Of a stretch of DNA of 64,000 nt, positions 52,563 through 61,564 are shown piece by piece; the first letter of the stretch is position 1, and every line of letters starts with the position of its first letter. The notes under the pieces are model-generated. The model worked only from the letters and a program-made list of their open reading frames with translations, was not told where the DNA came from and did not search any database. A program made the position numbers and the translations under genes. This DNA comes from Exiguobacterium sp. Leaf196 (GTDB lineage: Bacteria; Bacillota; Bacilli; Exiguobacteriales; Exiguobacteriaceae), in contig NZ_LMPV01000001.1 of assembly GCF_001423965.1 (NCBI RefSeq), positions 819,908-883,907 of the forward strand, written 5' to 3'.

Positions 52563-52911
52563 ATGAATCGGTTTCAAGGGAGTACGGCATTACATACTAA
52601 ACGGCTCCGATTACGAAAAATCCGACTGGCTGATACGGAAGCGATGTTTAGAACGGATTGTGGAACAATGGAAATGGTAGCGAGGCATTAGCTGCAGTCC
52701 TTGTCTTTGGTTTTCAAGAATTGCTCCTTTATAAGGTTTCAGTCGCCCATAATATCGATAAAGCTCCAGGAGGAATCATGCAGAAAGTCGGTATGATTCA
52801 AGAAGGACTGTATGGGTGATGATTCGCAATGCGACTGGAAAATATAAGGATTGTGCAATCGATGGGTTGCTTCGTGAAACATATGATCTAAAAAGAACGA
52901 ATAACGAATGA
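52563..52911 (+). pseudogene. RimJ/RimL-type GNAT, disrupted
   Basis: The N-terminal piece MNRFQGSTALHTKRLRLRKI continues to ADTEAMFR, then reaches a stop within about 40 codons. A later frame gives ELLLYKVSVAHNIDKAPGG and IMQKVGMIQEGLYG, the C-terminal acetyl-CoA-side helix of GNATs, then two stops. IRNATGKYKDCAIDGLLRET follows, ending at 52911. The middle of the enzyme is missing and frames are broken, so it is a relic. Confidence 0.8.
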
Positions 52912-52922
52912 GGTGTGATACG

Positions 52923-53873
52923 TTGCAAGAAATGACACTGTATCGGAATTTTAACGAACTGGCAGATGATGTATTGGAATTAGCGAAAGAGATTCTACCT
53001 GATCAATTGTTATATTTAACGACGATCGAAGAAAACCAACAGATGATTTTACGACTCTCAAATGATCATCAACGAATCGAGATTCGAGCAGGACAAGTGT
53101 TTGAGATGGAAAAGACACTTTGTCGTCACATCAATTTCGAACAGAACGAACCCATCTGGTATGAGTCCATTAGCGATGACGAGCGCTTAGAAGATATGCA
53201 GGACGCATTAAAAGCGTTACAGATCGAGTCCTATCTCGGGATTCCAATCAGTTTAACGAATGGTCAAACCTTTGGTACGTTGTGCGCTGTCCATGATGAA
53301 GCAAGTCGATTCGAAGAGAAGAGCATTCAACTTCTCCAACGGATCGCGAAACTGTTTTCGTATTACCTTGAGCTCGAACAGTTTGCTTGGAAGGACACGC
53401 TAACACAATTGTATAACCGACGTTATTTGACGAGACAGTGGGAAACGGAACAGCAACATTCCGGTGCGCTGTTTTATCTTGATCTCGACGGATTTAAGCA
53501 AGTGAACGACGTGTATGGGCATGAGACCGGCGACAAAGTCTTGATCGACGTCGCGAAACGACTACAGGATAGTACACGTTCTTATAAAGACGCGTTTTCT
53601 GTCCGGATCGGGGGAGACGAGTTCTTGATTCGTTTCACCCATCAGAAGACGAAAAAGGAGTACGAACGAATTGCGCAGCAGCTCCTTCAGAAACTTGGAA
53701 CATGGCAGACGCCATATGCTGTCTCGACCAGCATCGGGATCGTGCTGTTTGATGATGAAACCATTACGCTAAAAACGATCATTCAACAGGCAGACCGTGC
53801 GTTATATGCCGCAAAAAAAGACGGTAAGAATACGTTTCGTTTTGCGGATGCTGTCTCACAACGCATCCAATAA
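52923..53873 (+). CDS. GAF-GGDEF diguanylate cyclase
   Basis: About 316 residues from a TTG seven bases after GAGGTG; an ATG at 52932 is the alternative. A GAF domain (about 15-145) senses an unknown ligand. The GGDEF domain (about 150-310) has LYNRRYL, LDLDGFKQVND and the intact IGGDEF active site, so it should make c-di-GMP. The inhibitory RxxD site is not present in standard spacing (RSYKD instead). No membrane segments. Confidence 0.9.
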   Translation: MQEMTLYRNFNELADDVLELAKEILPDQLLYLTTIEENQQMILRLSNDHQRIEIRAGQVFEMEKTLCRHINFEQNEPIWYESISDDERLEDMQDALKALQIESYLGIPISLTNGQTFGTLCAVHDEASRFEEKSIQLLQRIAKLFSYYLELEQFAWKDTLTQLYNRRYLTRQWETEQQHSGALFYLDLDGFKQVNDVYGHETGDKVLIDVAKRLQDSTRSYKDAFSVRIGGDEFLIRFTHQKTKKEYERIAQQLLQKLGTWQTPYAVSTSIGIVLFDDETITLKTIIQQADRALYAAKKDGKNTFRFADAVSQRIQ

Positions 53874-53881
53874 TCAACGAA

Positions 53882-53921
53882 AAAACGCGATGTTTCCTCA
53901 CAAGGAGGAGCATCGCGTTTT
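53882..53921. terminator. Bidirectional terminator
   Basis: AAAACGCGATG pairs with CATCGCGTTTT, with inner TCCTC/GGAGGA, between convergent genes. Confidence 0.92.
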
Positions 53922-53924
53922 CAA

Positions 53925-54545
53925 TTAACCGGTCTTTCGAATCGATTCGAACAAGCGTCCCTTATAGACATCAGCGATCGTATTGAGGAACGTCTCGCTC
54001 AGTTTTTTCGGGAAGAACGGTTTTGCATAGACATACTGGTAGGCTTTCTTCAAATCATCCCATTGTGTACACGGTTCGGTTTGACGGAACCTTGCGACAT
54101 CGATGATCCGTGTTCCATTTGCCGTTAACAAAATATTGCGTAGATGAATATCTGATGGATTAAGACCTACGGCGCGTGCCTCTGCTAGCGCTGCATCGAC
54201 TGTCGTTAAGACGGATTCTGGAATATAGGTCCCGCTGACGAGGCATTCGAATAACGTTTGTCCCTCAATGTATTCGAGCACAAGGTAATCGGGTCCATAT
54301 TCGAACATCCTCGCATACGTCGAAAACGTCGTCAGTTGTTCATAAATGCCGCCTTCTAACTCAGCGAGAGGACGAAATGACGGATAGAACTTCTTGATGA
54401 CGCGGTCGGTGCCACGAACCCGGAATACATAGGCGCTACGACCGGTGCCGATCCAGTCGAGCTCTTTTGGGAGATGTTCGATCGTACAGACCGGACCCGT
54501 TTCTTTCAACTGAATCAAATCGGCTAACTCAGCGTCTGTCTTCAC
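53925..54545 (-). CDS. Protein-kinase-fold protein, YrzF-like
   Basis: 206 residues from GTG 54545, about eight bases after AAAGGAA (a GTG at 54554 abuts it). Kinase-like lobes are visible: a glycine-rich loop at GTGRSAYVFRV, Lys in RVIKKFY, YLVLEYIEGQTL at the hinge, DIHLRNILL as catalytic loop and IIDVARF where DFG is expected. It resembles B. subtilis YrzF and lipopolysaccharide/RIO-type kinases. The substrate is unknown. Confidence 0.78.
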   Translation of the reverse strand: MKTDAELADLIQLKETGPVCTIEHLPKELDWIGTGRSAYVFRVRGTDRVIKKFYPSFRPLAELEGGIYEQLTTFSTYARMFEYGPDYLVLEYIEGQTLFECLVSGTYIPESVLTTVDAALAEARAVGLNPSDIHLRNILLTANGTRIIDVARFRQTEPCTQWDDLKKAYQYVYAKPFFPKKLSETFLNTIADVYKGRLFESIRKTG

Positions 54546-54700
54546 TGTTGCCACTTCCTTTCGCTCTGCTTGATCGTATGTTCATTATACGCTCATCTGA
54601 CGGGAAAAGTTTCAAAAATCATTCGTGTGTGAAAGTTTTGAACATTTTGTGATATGCTAAAAATGCTACACTGTTACATACTTCAAGGGGGTCTCTAATC

Positions 54701-56179
54701 ATGTCAACGACACAACAATGGCGCGACCATTTTGATGGTCTTCGCGCATACGAAGAAGCCGTCGCATTACTATACTGGGATATGCGGACATACATGCCGG
54801 ATCAAGGTGCAGCGAACCGTTCCGCTTCAATCGGATTCCTCTCAACAGAGAGCTTCCGTCGCCGGACAGGAAAAACGTACCAACAATTACTGGCAGCGAT
54901 GGAGCAAGAGACGCTGACGGGCATCGAAGCGATCTCGTTCGCGAAAGCAAAAGAAGCATTCGATCGCGACTCGAAGATTCCAGAAGCCGAGTATCAAACG
55001 TTCATCACGTTGATTTCGGAAGCCGAGAGTGTCTGGGAAAAGGCGAAGGACGCGAATGATTGGTCGATGTTTGAACCATATCTCGAGAAAATCGTCGCGA
55101 TGGAACGCCAGTTTGTTGAGTATTGGGGTTATGACGCGCACCCGTATGACGCGCTCCTGCATGACTATGAGCCAGGGATGACGGTCGCAACACTCGATCC
55201 ATTGTTTGCGGAACTCCGTCAAGCAATCATTGGTTTGCTCAGTCAGCTCGAAGGAAAAGACTTCCCGACGCTTGATTGGTCAGCGGACCGCAAGACACAG
55301 ATCGCCTTGAATCAAGAATGGCTCCGTGATATCGGTTATGACTTCACGTCCGGTCGATTGGATGAGACGGTTCACCCGTTCCAAACGACGATCAACCGGA
55401 AGGATGCGCGGATCACGACGAAATATGATGAGAACGACTACCGGAACTCCGTCTTCGGCACGATGCATGAAGCCGGACACGCGACGTATGAGCAAGGTAT
55501 CGAACCGGAACTCGATTCTCTCGGTCTCGGTGAAGGTGCTTCGATGGGGATCCACGAATCACAATCACTGTTCTTCGAGAATTTCATCGGACGTAATCAA
55601 GGCTTCTTATCAGCACGTTATCATGGTCTACAACAAGCAATCCCGTCGCTTGCTGATGTTCCGTTTGAACGCTTCTACGCAGCGGTCAACGAAGTCAAGC
55701 CGTCACTCATTCGGATCGAAGCCGATGAATTGACATATGCCCTTCATATCATCATTCGGTATGAGCTTGAAAAGCGCCTGATGACGAAAGAACTCGAAGT
55801 GAAGGATCTCCCGCAAGAATGGAACCGTCTCTATAAAGAGTATCTCGGCGTCGATGTCCCGAGTGACGATAAAGGGGTCTTACAAGACGTCCACTGGTCA
55901 GGAGGCTCGTTTGGTTACTTCCCAAGTTACGCGCTTGGTCTCGTCTATGCAGCACAATTGAACGAAGCGCTTCGTCGTGACGTCGAAAACGTCGATGGTC
56001 TGATTGCAGCTGGTACACTCGCACCGATCAAAAGCTGGCTGAAAGAAAACATTCACCGTCACGGGAAATCGAAGACACCGGCTGAACTGATCGAAGCAGC
56101 AACGGGTCAATCGATCTCGGTCGCACCCCTCGTCAACTACTTGACGAAGAAATACACGCGTGTCGTCGAGGCACTCTGA
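54701..56179 (+). CDS. M32 metallocarboxypeptidase
   Basis: 492 residues, usual length for carboxypeptidase Taq/YpwA. The zinc motif HEAGH lies at about 258-262 in GTMHEAGHATYEQG, with the later third ligand in GIHESQSLFFENF. It removes C-terminal residues (not Pro, poorly Asp/Glu) from cytoplasmic peptides. CAAGGGGGT precedes the ATG. The stop overlaps the GDPD start (TGATG), so the two are coupled. Confidence 0.94.
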   Translation: MSTTQQWRDHFDGLRAYEEAVALLYWDMRTYMPDQGAANRSASIGFLSTESFRRRTGKTYQQLLAAMEQETLTGIEAISFAKAKEAFDRDSKIPEAEYQTFITLISEAESVWEKAKDANDWSMFEPYLEKIVAMERQFVEYWGYDAHPYDALLHDYEPGMTVATLDPLFAELRQAIIGLLSQLEGKDFPTLDWSADRKTQIALNQEWLRDIGYDFTSGRLDETVHPFQTTINRKDARITTKYDENDYRNSVFGTMHEAGHATYEQGIEPELDSLGLGEGASMGIHESQSLFFENFIGRNQGFLSARYHGLQQAIPSLADVPFERFYAAVNEVKPSLIRIEADELTYALHIIIRYELEKRLMTKELEVKDLPQEWNRLYKEYLGVDVPSDDKGVLQDVHWSGGSFGYFPSYALGLVYAAQLNEALRRDVENVDGLIAAGTLAPIKSWLKENIHRHGKSKTPAELIEAATGQSISVAPLVNYLTKKYTRVVEAL

Positions 56180-56901
56180 TGTTATGGTTTGCACACCGCG
56201 GCGTCAGTGACCGTTTTCCGGAGAACACGCTCGAAGCCATCGCTGCTGCGATTGAAGACGACGTCGATGGGGTCGAGTTCGATGTCCATTTCTCAAAGGA
56301 CGGTGTCGGTGTCATCATTCACGATGAGACCGTCAACCGGACGACGAACGGGAAGGGGCGCGTCATCGACATGACGGTTGCCGAACTGCAGGCGCTGGAT
56401 GCTGGAGCACGATTCAAAGGGGAACCAATCAAGACGAAGATTCCGACGCTTGACGAAGTACTCGCAATCCTTGCACCAGTGACCCTGCGGCTCAACATCG
56501 AGCTGAAGACGGATACGATCCGCTATGACGGGCTTGAAGCGTATGTCCTTGAACGCTGTGCAGCGCACGGCATTTCGACGGATCGGTTGTTGTTCAGTTC
56601 GTTCAACCATTATTCGGTTGCTCTGATTCGCAAGCTTGACCCGAGCGTCGAGACGGCGATTCTGTATCCGTATCCGATCTATCATCCGGAAGAACAAGCC
56701 CTCCGGATCGGTGCGACAGGGATTCATCCCGATTACCGACGCGTGACGGAGGCGGATGTCGCGTTCGCTCACGCAAAAGACGTCACGGTTCGGGTCTATA
56801 CCCCGAAGACGATCGACGATGTCCGTCAGATGCAAACGATCGGTGTTGACGCCGTCATCGTCAATGATCCAAAAGGAATGCGCGACACACTCGAAGGATG
56901 A
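56179..56901 (+). CDS. Glycerophosphodiester phosphodiesterase
   Basis: 240 residues, GDPD TIM barrel. HRG (6-8), ENTLEA, VEFDVHFSKDG (metal Glu/Asp, about 32-42) and IIHDETVNRTTNG (catalytic His) are all present. It hydrolyses glycerophosphodiesters to glycerol-3-phosphate and an alcohol. No signal peptide, so it is cytoplasmic. It is coupled to the M32 peptidase gene upstream. Confidence 0.94.
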   Translation: MLWFAHRGVSDRFPENTLEAIAAAIEDDVDGVEFDVHFSKDGVGVIIHDETVNRTTNGKGRVIDMTVAELQALDAGARFKGEPIKTKIPTLDEVLAILAPVTLRLNIELKTDTIRYDGLEAYVLERCAAHGISTDRLLFSSFNHYSVALIRKLDPSVETAILYPYPIYHPEEQALRIGATGIHPDYRRVTEADVAFAHAKDVTVRVYTPKTIDDVRQMQTIGVDAVIVNDPKGMRDTLEG

Positions 56902-56914
56902 GGAGGAGGAAGGG

Positions 56915-57364
56915 ATGCGCAAGGAATACGTATTCGTCATCAGTTTGTCGCTCGTCGCTTTATTCGTCGGTCTCCAGCTCGGCTTTGCCCGCTTGCCGGA
57001 ACCAAAACCGAAACAAGTGACGACGACACCGATGCGCCCTGCGGATTATGAGGCAGGACTTGCATCAGCGAAACGTGAATTGAAGCAGATTCAGCGCTTC
57101 ACCTTGAAAAGCACCCTTCCTGCTAATGGAACGACGGTGACTTGGATCTATGAGACCCCATCCGATGAACGGATTGCGGTCGATTGGTACTATGTTGAGA
57201 GTTACCCGGAAGCTCAAGTCCAGATGACACGTAATGAGACGTCCCGGATCATCTCGTATGAACGCTACTTGATCGTCATCCGACCAATATACGGGACGGT
57301 CGTTGATAGTGAACTAGAACAGTTCGCGCTCCGCTTTACAGGTTATTTCACGACACAACAATAG
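56915..57364 (+). CDS. Membrane-anchored hypothetical protein
   Basis: 149 residues from the ATG after GAGGAGGAGGAAGGG. One N-terminal helix (about 6-24) is followed by a Pro-rich linker (RLPEPKPKQVTTTPMRP) and an exported domain of about 105 residues. No motif was recognised. It sits 13 bases after the GDPD gene and 10 bases before the guanylate-kinase-like gene, in one operon. Confidence 0.7.
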   Translation: MRKEYVFVISLSLVALFVGLQLGFARLPEPKPKQVTTTPMRPADYEAGLASAKRELKQIQRFTLKSTLPANGTTVTWIYETPSDERIAVDWYYVESYPEAQVQMTRNETSRIISYERYLIVIRPIYGTVVDSELEQFALRFTGYFTTQQ

Positions 57365-57374
57365 GGGGAAAACG

Positions 57375-57932
57375 ATGTCAGGTAAAATCATTCTCTTGAT
57401 TGGTGGATCGGGCAGCGGAAAGTCTTCCCTAATCAAACGTCTGCGGACGGAATACGCACACGTCCGGTTCATCCCGTCCGTGACGACACGACCGAAACGT
57501 CCGACGGAAATTGATGGAGCAAGCTATCACTTCGTCGACGTCAAGACGTTCCAGCAACTGATCCAAGAGAACGGGTTCATCGAATACGCCCATGTTCACC
57601 GCGCGTGGTACGGAACACCACGGCAAGCGTATGTCGATGTCCTCGAGCAGGATCAAATCGTCATCAAGGACATCGATCCAAAAGGAGCAGCAAACTTTAA
57701 ACGTCTGTTTGGTGACCAAGTCATCACGATCTTCGTCTCGGTCCCACCCGATTTGATGAAGGAGCGATTGTTAATGCGCGGTGATACACCGGAGTTCGAA
57801 GCGCGACTCGTCGATTACGAGGAAGCGTGGAAAGACCGCGATCACTACGATTATATGATCGAAAACATCGATTTCGAAACGGCGTATGCCGATCTGCTTG
57901 AGATCATTGCCAGCTATATCCCACAGGCATGA
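57375..57932 (+). CDS. Guanylate-kinase-like protein
   Basis: 185 residues. P-loop GGSGSGKSS (9-17), SVTTRPKRPTEIDG with the GMP-binding region (about 35-48), YHFVD and GFIEYAHVHRAWYGTP are all as in guanylate kinase. It probably phosphorylates GMP, but as it lies in a mixed operon away from rpoZ it may be a second, specialised copy. AGGGGG precedes the ATG. Confidence 0.85.
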   Translation: MSGKIILLIGGSGSGKSSLIKRLRTEYAHVRFIPSVTTRPKRPTEIDGASYHFVDVKTFQQLIQENGFIEYAHVHRAWYGTPRQAYVDVLEQDQIVIKDIDPKGAANFKRLFGDQVITIFVSVPPDLMKERLLMRGDTPEFEARLVDYEEAWKDRDHYDYMIENIDFETAYADLLEIIASYIPQA

Positions 57933-57934
57933 CG

Positions 57935-57964
57935 AAGAGGACGCAAGTAAGCGTCCTCTTTTTG
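57935..57964 (+). terminator. Intrinsic terminator
   Basis: AAGAGGACGC pairs with GCGTCCTCTT, followed by T. Confidence 0.88.
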
Positions 57965-57983
57965 TCTTCAGAAAGGAGTCTTC

Positions 57984-58871
57984 ATGCTACCAGATCATCC
58001 ATTACTGACTGATATCGATAGCGTTAGACGGCTTACCGGACACTCGCACCAAGCCGTCTGGTCCGTCAAGACGGCAACAGCACACTACATCGTCAAGGTC
58101 GTGACGGACCCATTAAGTCGTCAGTTTGAACGTGAGACGGCTTTAATGATCCCAGAACAAAAGGGAATTTCTCACGCCTTACCGCTAGCGACCGGACGGA
58201 CTGCGACGACCGCGTACGGCATTTATCCATACCTACCCGGACGAACCGTTCGAAGCGTGCTTCTCGAGTCACCAGAATTAGCCCCTCGACTCGGTCAGGA
58301 GGCAGGGCGAGCATTGAGATGCATTCATGACGTGATAGCACCGAGCGGGACGGCGGCATGGAAGGAACGTTGTCAGGCGAAACATGACCGCTATCGCGCA
58401 GCGGTTGATGGGTTGCTTGAGCCAGAGTGGATCGAGAGACTCGATCGGTTCATCCTTTTGAGGCTCTCCCTTTTAGCTGAGCGTCCGAATCAACTGCAAC
58501 ATGACGATGTCCATCTTGATAATCTTCTTGTTGAGAATGGACATCTCTGTGCCTTCCTCGATTACGGGAACCATGATTACGGCGATCCGTGGCATGACTT
58601 CGTCAAATGTGGGTTGTTTCAAGTCGAGACGAGTCCCGTCTTTGCCCGTCACATGATCGATGGATACTTTGAGAACGAAGTACCTTCTAACTTTTGGAAA
58701 ATCTACAGCCTCTATATGGCGATGGTCGTCTTCTCGTCTCTCGTCTGGGCAAAACGGTTCGATGTAGACGGATTGGAGGCAATGCAACGACGTGTTCAGC
58801 GGATCATCCGAGACCACGATGGGTTTCAGTGTGAAATACCGCTTTGGTATGAGAGGCAAAGCCATGACTAA
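57984..58871 (+). CDS. Aminoglycoside-phosphotransferase-family kinase
   Basis: 295 residues with the APH/choline-kinase fold. The catalytic loop QHDDVHLDNLLVE (about 171-183) and the metal Asp in CAFLDYGNHDYGDPWHDF are intact. It transfers phosphate from ATP to a small hydroxyl compound. Clinical aminoglycoside resistance cannot be inferred, since many chromosomal members act on other substrates. GAAAGGAG precedes the ATG. Confidence 0.88.
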   Translation: MLPDHPLLTDIDSVRRLTGHSHQAVWSVKTATAHYIVKVVTDPLSRQFERETALMIPEQKGISHALPLATGRTATTAYGIYPYLPGRTVRSVLLESPELAPRLGQEAGRALRCIHDVIAPSGTAAWKERCQAKHDRYRAAVDGLLEPEWIERLDRFILLRLSLLAERPNQLQHDDVHLDNLLVENGHLCAFLDYGNHDYGDPWHDFVKCGLFQVETSPVFARHMIDGYFENEVPSNFWKIYSLYMAMVVFSSLVWAKRFDVDGLEAMQRRVQRIIRDHDGFQCEIPLWYERQSHD

Positions 58872-58918
58872 AAAAATGGATTCGTCTCTCACTTGAAGAG
58901 AATCGAATCCATTTTTTT
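58870..58918. terminator. Bidirectional terminator
   Basis: AAAAAAATGGATTCG pairs with CGAATCCATTTTTTT, with inner TCTCT/AGAGA. Confidence 0.92.
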
Positions 58919-58945
58919 GAGTGGACCTTTAAATGAAAAGGGAGA

Positions 58946-59191
58946 TTACCATTCGAATCCTTCTTCACTATACTTGCCGTTCGAATTGAAGAACCGTTCT
59001 TCTGTTTTACCGTTTACCGTATTCGTATAAATCACGTAGACGTCGAGATGATCGTTTTGATCCGCCATCTTCTTAGCGGCTTTCTTAGCATCCGCTTCAG
59101 TCGTATATGTTTCTGACTTACTTGCCTTGCCGTGTTTTTCTTGCCCTTGTTCTTCATAACCTTCTACTGTCCATACTTTTTTTGATGACAT
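58946..59191 (-). CDS. Small soluble hypothetical protein
   Basis: 81 residues from one of two tandem ATGs after GGAAAGGAAG (59194 is the alternative). The product is very polar: VWTVEGYEEQGQEKHGKASKS, then a Lys/Ala helix DAKKAAKKMAD and beta strand VYVIYTNTVNG (first stretch about residues 6-26). No family was recognised. Transcribed leftward after the TPR gene region but with its own start. Confidence 0.65.
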   Translation of the reverse strand: MSSKKVWTVEGYEEQGQEKHGKASKSETYTTEADAKKAAKKMADQNDHLDVYVIYTNTVNGKTEERFFNSNGKYSEEGFEW

Positions 59192-59274
59192 CATTAACTT
59201 CCTTTCCTGCCAAAAGCGAGTCCGCTTAGCTGTTACATTATGCTGTGCGAACCAATCCATCGTCAACTGTTGCT

Positions 59275-59760
59275 TTATTCCGTGTCGATCTCGTCCAAAT
59301 GATCGGCATAATAACGAAGTGCCCGGTTAAATGTCTGAATCGAGGCGTCCGACGACGTCGCAGCAAGACTCTTGAGTAACCGACCGACAGCCTGATTGAC
59401 TTGACCAAGGTTGTACTCCGTCATCGCGAGGAATGCTTGTAAGGCGTGGGCGTCTGGAAATTCAAGCAACGCGCTTCGGAAAACGCTTGATGCTTCTTTG
59501 AACTGACCGATGACGCGGTATGTACTGCCGAGCCCGATATAAGCTTGCAAGCGGTCCTCACCAGCAAGACCGAGCGCAAGTGCTTGTTCATAGTAGGGGA
59601 CAGCAGCCTGTTCCTCACCAAGACTATCATGACACCAGGCCATCTGATAGAGGACCGTCGGATCGTTAGGGGCTGTTTCGACATACTGACGGACGAGTTC
59701 CTTTGCTGCTTCATACTGCCCTGTCTTTCGTAAGTGTTGCACTGATTCGAAATCAAACAT
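59275..59760 (-). CDS. Tetratricopeptide repeat protein
   Basis: 161 residues made of about four TPR units: YEAAKELVRQYVETAPNDPT (about 16-35), then units starting near 37, 70 and 105 with the W/L/G/Y-A/F pattern (AVPYYEQALALG, ASSVFRSALLEFPDA). It is probably a protein-protein interaction scaffold. No enzymatic domain or signal peptide. GGAGGAAA precedes the ATG. Confidence 0.85.
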   Translation of the reverse strand: MFDFESVQHLRKTGQYEAAKELVRQYVETAPNDPTVLYQMAWCHDSLGEEQAAVPYYEQALALGLAGEDRLQAYIGLGSTYRVIGQFKEASSVFRSALLEFPDAHALQAFLAMTEYNLGQVNQAVGRLLKSLAATSSDASIQTFNRALRYYADHLDEIDTE

Positions 59761-59785
59761 CGTGTTTCCTCCTAATCGATTACTA

Positions 59786-59820
59786 AAAAACGGATCCGAT
59801 CGCTTTTGACCGGATCCGTT
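59786..59820 (-). terminator. Intrinsic terminator
   Basis: AACGGATCCG pairs with CGGATCCGTT. On the minus strand it is followed by T, downstream of the MarR gene. Confidence 0.85.
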
Positions 59821-59832
59821 CCATCGAACAGC

Positions 59833-60276
59833 TTAGACTGTTTTTTCAAGCTTCGTTAAGAGCGAACGGAACAACTCCAGTTCCTGATCCGAGAAGTCCT
59901 CAAAGACGTCTGCAAGGTAATCCATCTTCATCGACTCGAGTTTTTCGTAAAGCTCGATGCCTTTCGGTGTTGCTCGCAGTTCGACGACACGACGATCGAG
60001 CTCGCTCCGCTCACGTGAGATCAACTCTTTTTTCGTCAATTCGTCTGCCAGAGCTGTAATCATGCTTGCTGAAAACTGGAACTCTTGTGAGAGCGCTGAA
60101 GCAATTTGAGGACTGTTCGCACAAAGTGATTTTAAGATGAAGAACTCGTTACGTGTCAAGTAAGTCGTAAACATGCTACGCACGTCCTTTTTGATCGCGC
60201 GGTAGTTCATCCGTAATCCTTTTTCCGTATCAACGATCAACTGATCGCGTAGTGCTACTTCTAGTGTAGTTGCCAT
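59833..60276 (-). CDS. MarR-family transcriptional regulator
   Basis: 147 residues. The winged helix (about 40-115) includes LTRNEFFILKSL, FSASMITALADELTKKELI and ERSELDRRVVELRATPKG. The ligand is unknown. It is transcribed from its own good promoter that overlaps the end of the upstream RelA/SpoT-type gene. No target gene is adjacent in the same direction except after the terminator. Confidence 0.88.
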   Translation of the reverse strand: MATTLEVALRDQLIVDTEKGLRMNYRAIKKDVRSMFTTYLTRNEFFILKSLCANSPQIASALSQEFQFSASMITALADELTKKELISRERSELDRRVVELRATPKGIELYEKLESMKMDYLADVFEDFSDQELELFRSLLTKLEKTV

Positions 60277-60322
60277 GTATCCTTCACTCTTTCTATACCG
60301 TAGTTTCTTTCACTCGTGATTT

Positions 60323-60351
60323 AGTATAGTGAAAAATTTTAGTTTAATCAA
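60323..60351 (-). promoter_or_regulatory. SigA promoter of the MarR gene
   Basis: Minus-strand TTGATT (60346-60351) and TATACT (60323-60328) with a 17-base spacer. The -35 box overlaps the last codons of the RelA/SpoT-type gene. Confidence 0.7.
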
Positions 60352-61424
60352 TATTTTTCTCTTGAATCATCTGACTCGACGACACGGGCGACTTGAGCGA
60401 CGATTTCTTCGACGTTACGTAACTCCGGATAGAAACGGCGGAAGAAGTAGTCAATGCGATGCGTATCTTCGCCAGCGATCGTCAATGCCATACAGATATA
60501 GGCGATCCCGATTCCTTGACGAGGCAAGAATGGGTTCGGCATGACCTTTGCACAACGTAAGGCGAGCGGACTATGTGTCGAGACCGCTTCAATCAGTTCA
60601 CCGTACGTCCGGATATCGACGTAATGGAACATCCGGATCAGTTCGTTGATCAACTGTTGATCGGAATCGAGCATCATTTGTGACGTGACGAGACGTTTGT
60701 CGAGCTCGCTGATGACGGGGGAGTGGTCGATGAAATAGTTCAAGTTATCTGCCGTGATCCGGACTTGATGGGGATCAGACAAGATTTGTTGGACCGTCTC
60801 ATCTTCGAATTGTTTCAATTGCTTCTTGATGTTGACGAACTCCTGATCAGCGATCTCTAGAAGTCCTGCCACTCGACTGAAGCTGCGCCGGACTTCTGCC
60901 GGGACGCTGTTCGGATTTTTATATCCGAGATCATGCTCGATCTCCGCCCAAGCGTGTTGCAGGATCGAGCGGATTTGGATCTCAGCCGTATAGTCCTTGA
61001 AACGTCCATACTCGCTCAAGGCAAGCCGCTGTTCACTGAGTGACGCGACGAAGTGGACCGAGAGGTAACCAAATTCCGTCGTATCAAGCAAGGTCGACTT
61101 ATCGACCGATTGATCGCGATCGATTGCGAACTCATTCTCGATGATGCGTGCCGCTTCCCGGACATCGTCATGGAAATAAGTGACGATCCGGATCCCGGTC
61201 AAGTCATGGACGTCCTTGAGCGAACGGTATTTATTCGGTTGCCGTAAGACCTTTTGATACAGGCTCTCGGAGTCTTTCGTCCGGGCGACGATTGAGTGGT
61301 ATTTGATGCCTGCCGCGTCGAGCAACTCGGACAAGAGCATCTTCAACTTGTCGGCATAGGCATCATATTCTTCCTTATCATTGACGTATTCGAGCATCAT
61401 CGTATTTAAATCTTGTGATTGCAC
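60348..61424 (-). CDS. RelA/SpoT-domain (p)ppGpp synthetase-like protein
   Basis: 358 residues from a GTG after GAGGAAGGTG. The synthetase domain (about 30-200) has DLTGIRIVTYF, FGYLSVHF, AEIQIRSILQHAWAEIEHDLGYK (quoted in parts) and no HD hydrolase domain. The C-terminal 150 residues are helical and unlike the short YjbM/YwaC enzymes of about 210 residues, so it belongs to a longer small-alarmone-synthetase subgroup. It would make (p)ppGpp from GTP/GDP and ATP. Confidence 0.87.
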   Translation of the reverse strand: MQSQDLNTMMLEYVNDKEEYDAYADKLKMLLSELLDAAGIKYHSIVARTKDSESLYQKVLRQPNKYRSLKDVHDLTGIRIVTYFHDDVREAARIIENEFAIDRDQSVDKSTLLDTTEFGYLSVHFVASLSEQRLALSEYGRFKDYTAEIQIRSILQHAWAEIEHDLGYKNPNSVPAEVRRSFSRVAGLLEIADQEFVNIKKQLKQFEDETVQQILSDPHQVRITADNLNYFIDHSPVISELDKRLVTSQMMLDSDQQLINELIRMFHYVDIRTYGELIEAVSTHSPLALRCAKVMPNPFLPRQGIGIAYICMALTIAGEDTHRIDYFFRRFYPELRNVEEIVAQVARVVESDDSREKY

Positions 61425-61564
61425 CGTTTCGCACCTTCCTCATCCTGTAGTCATCTAGCCATATTGTAGCACTCTGCTTCGTTAAACGCACAGCAAGACC
61501 CTGTTTGAAGCAGTACGATTCGTGGGAAAAAGACAAGTAGTACGTGTCCGGGAGGAGATTAATC

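Noticed and set aside
57984-58871. APH-family gene as clinical aminoglycoside resistance
   Set aside because: Catalytic motifs are family-wide and the chromosomal context gives no support for a drug substrate.
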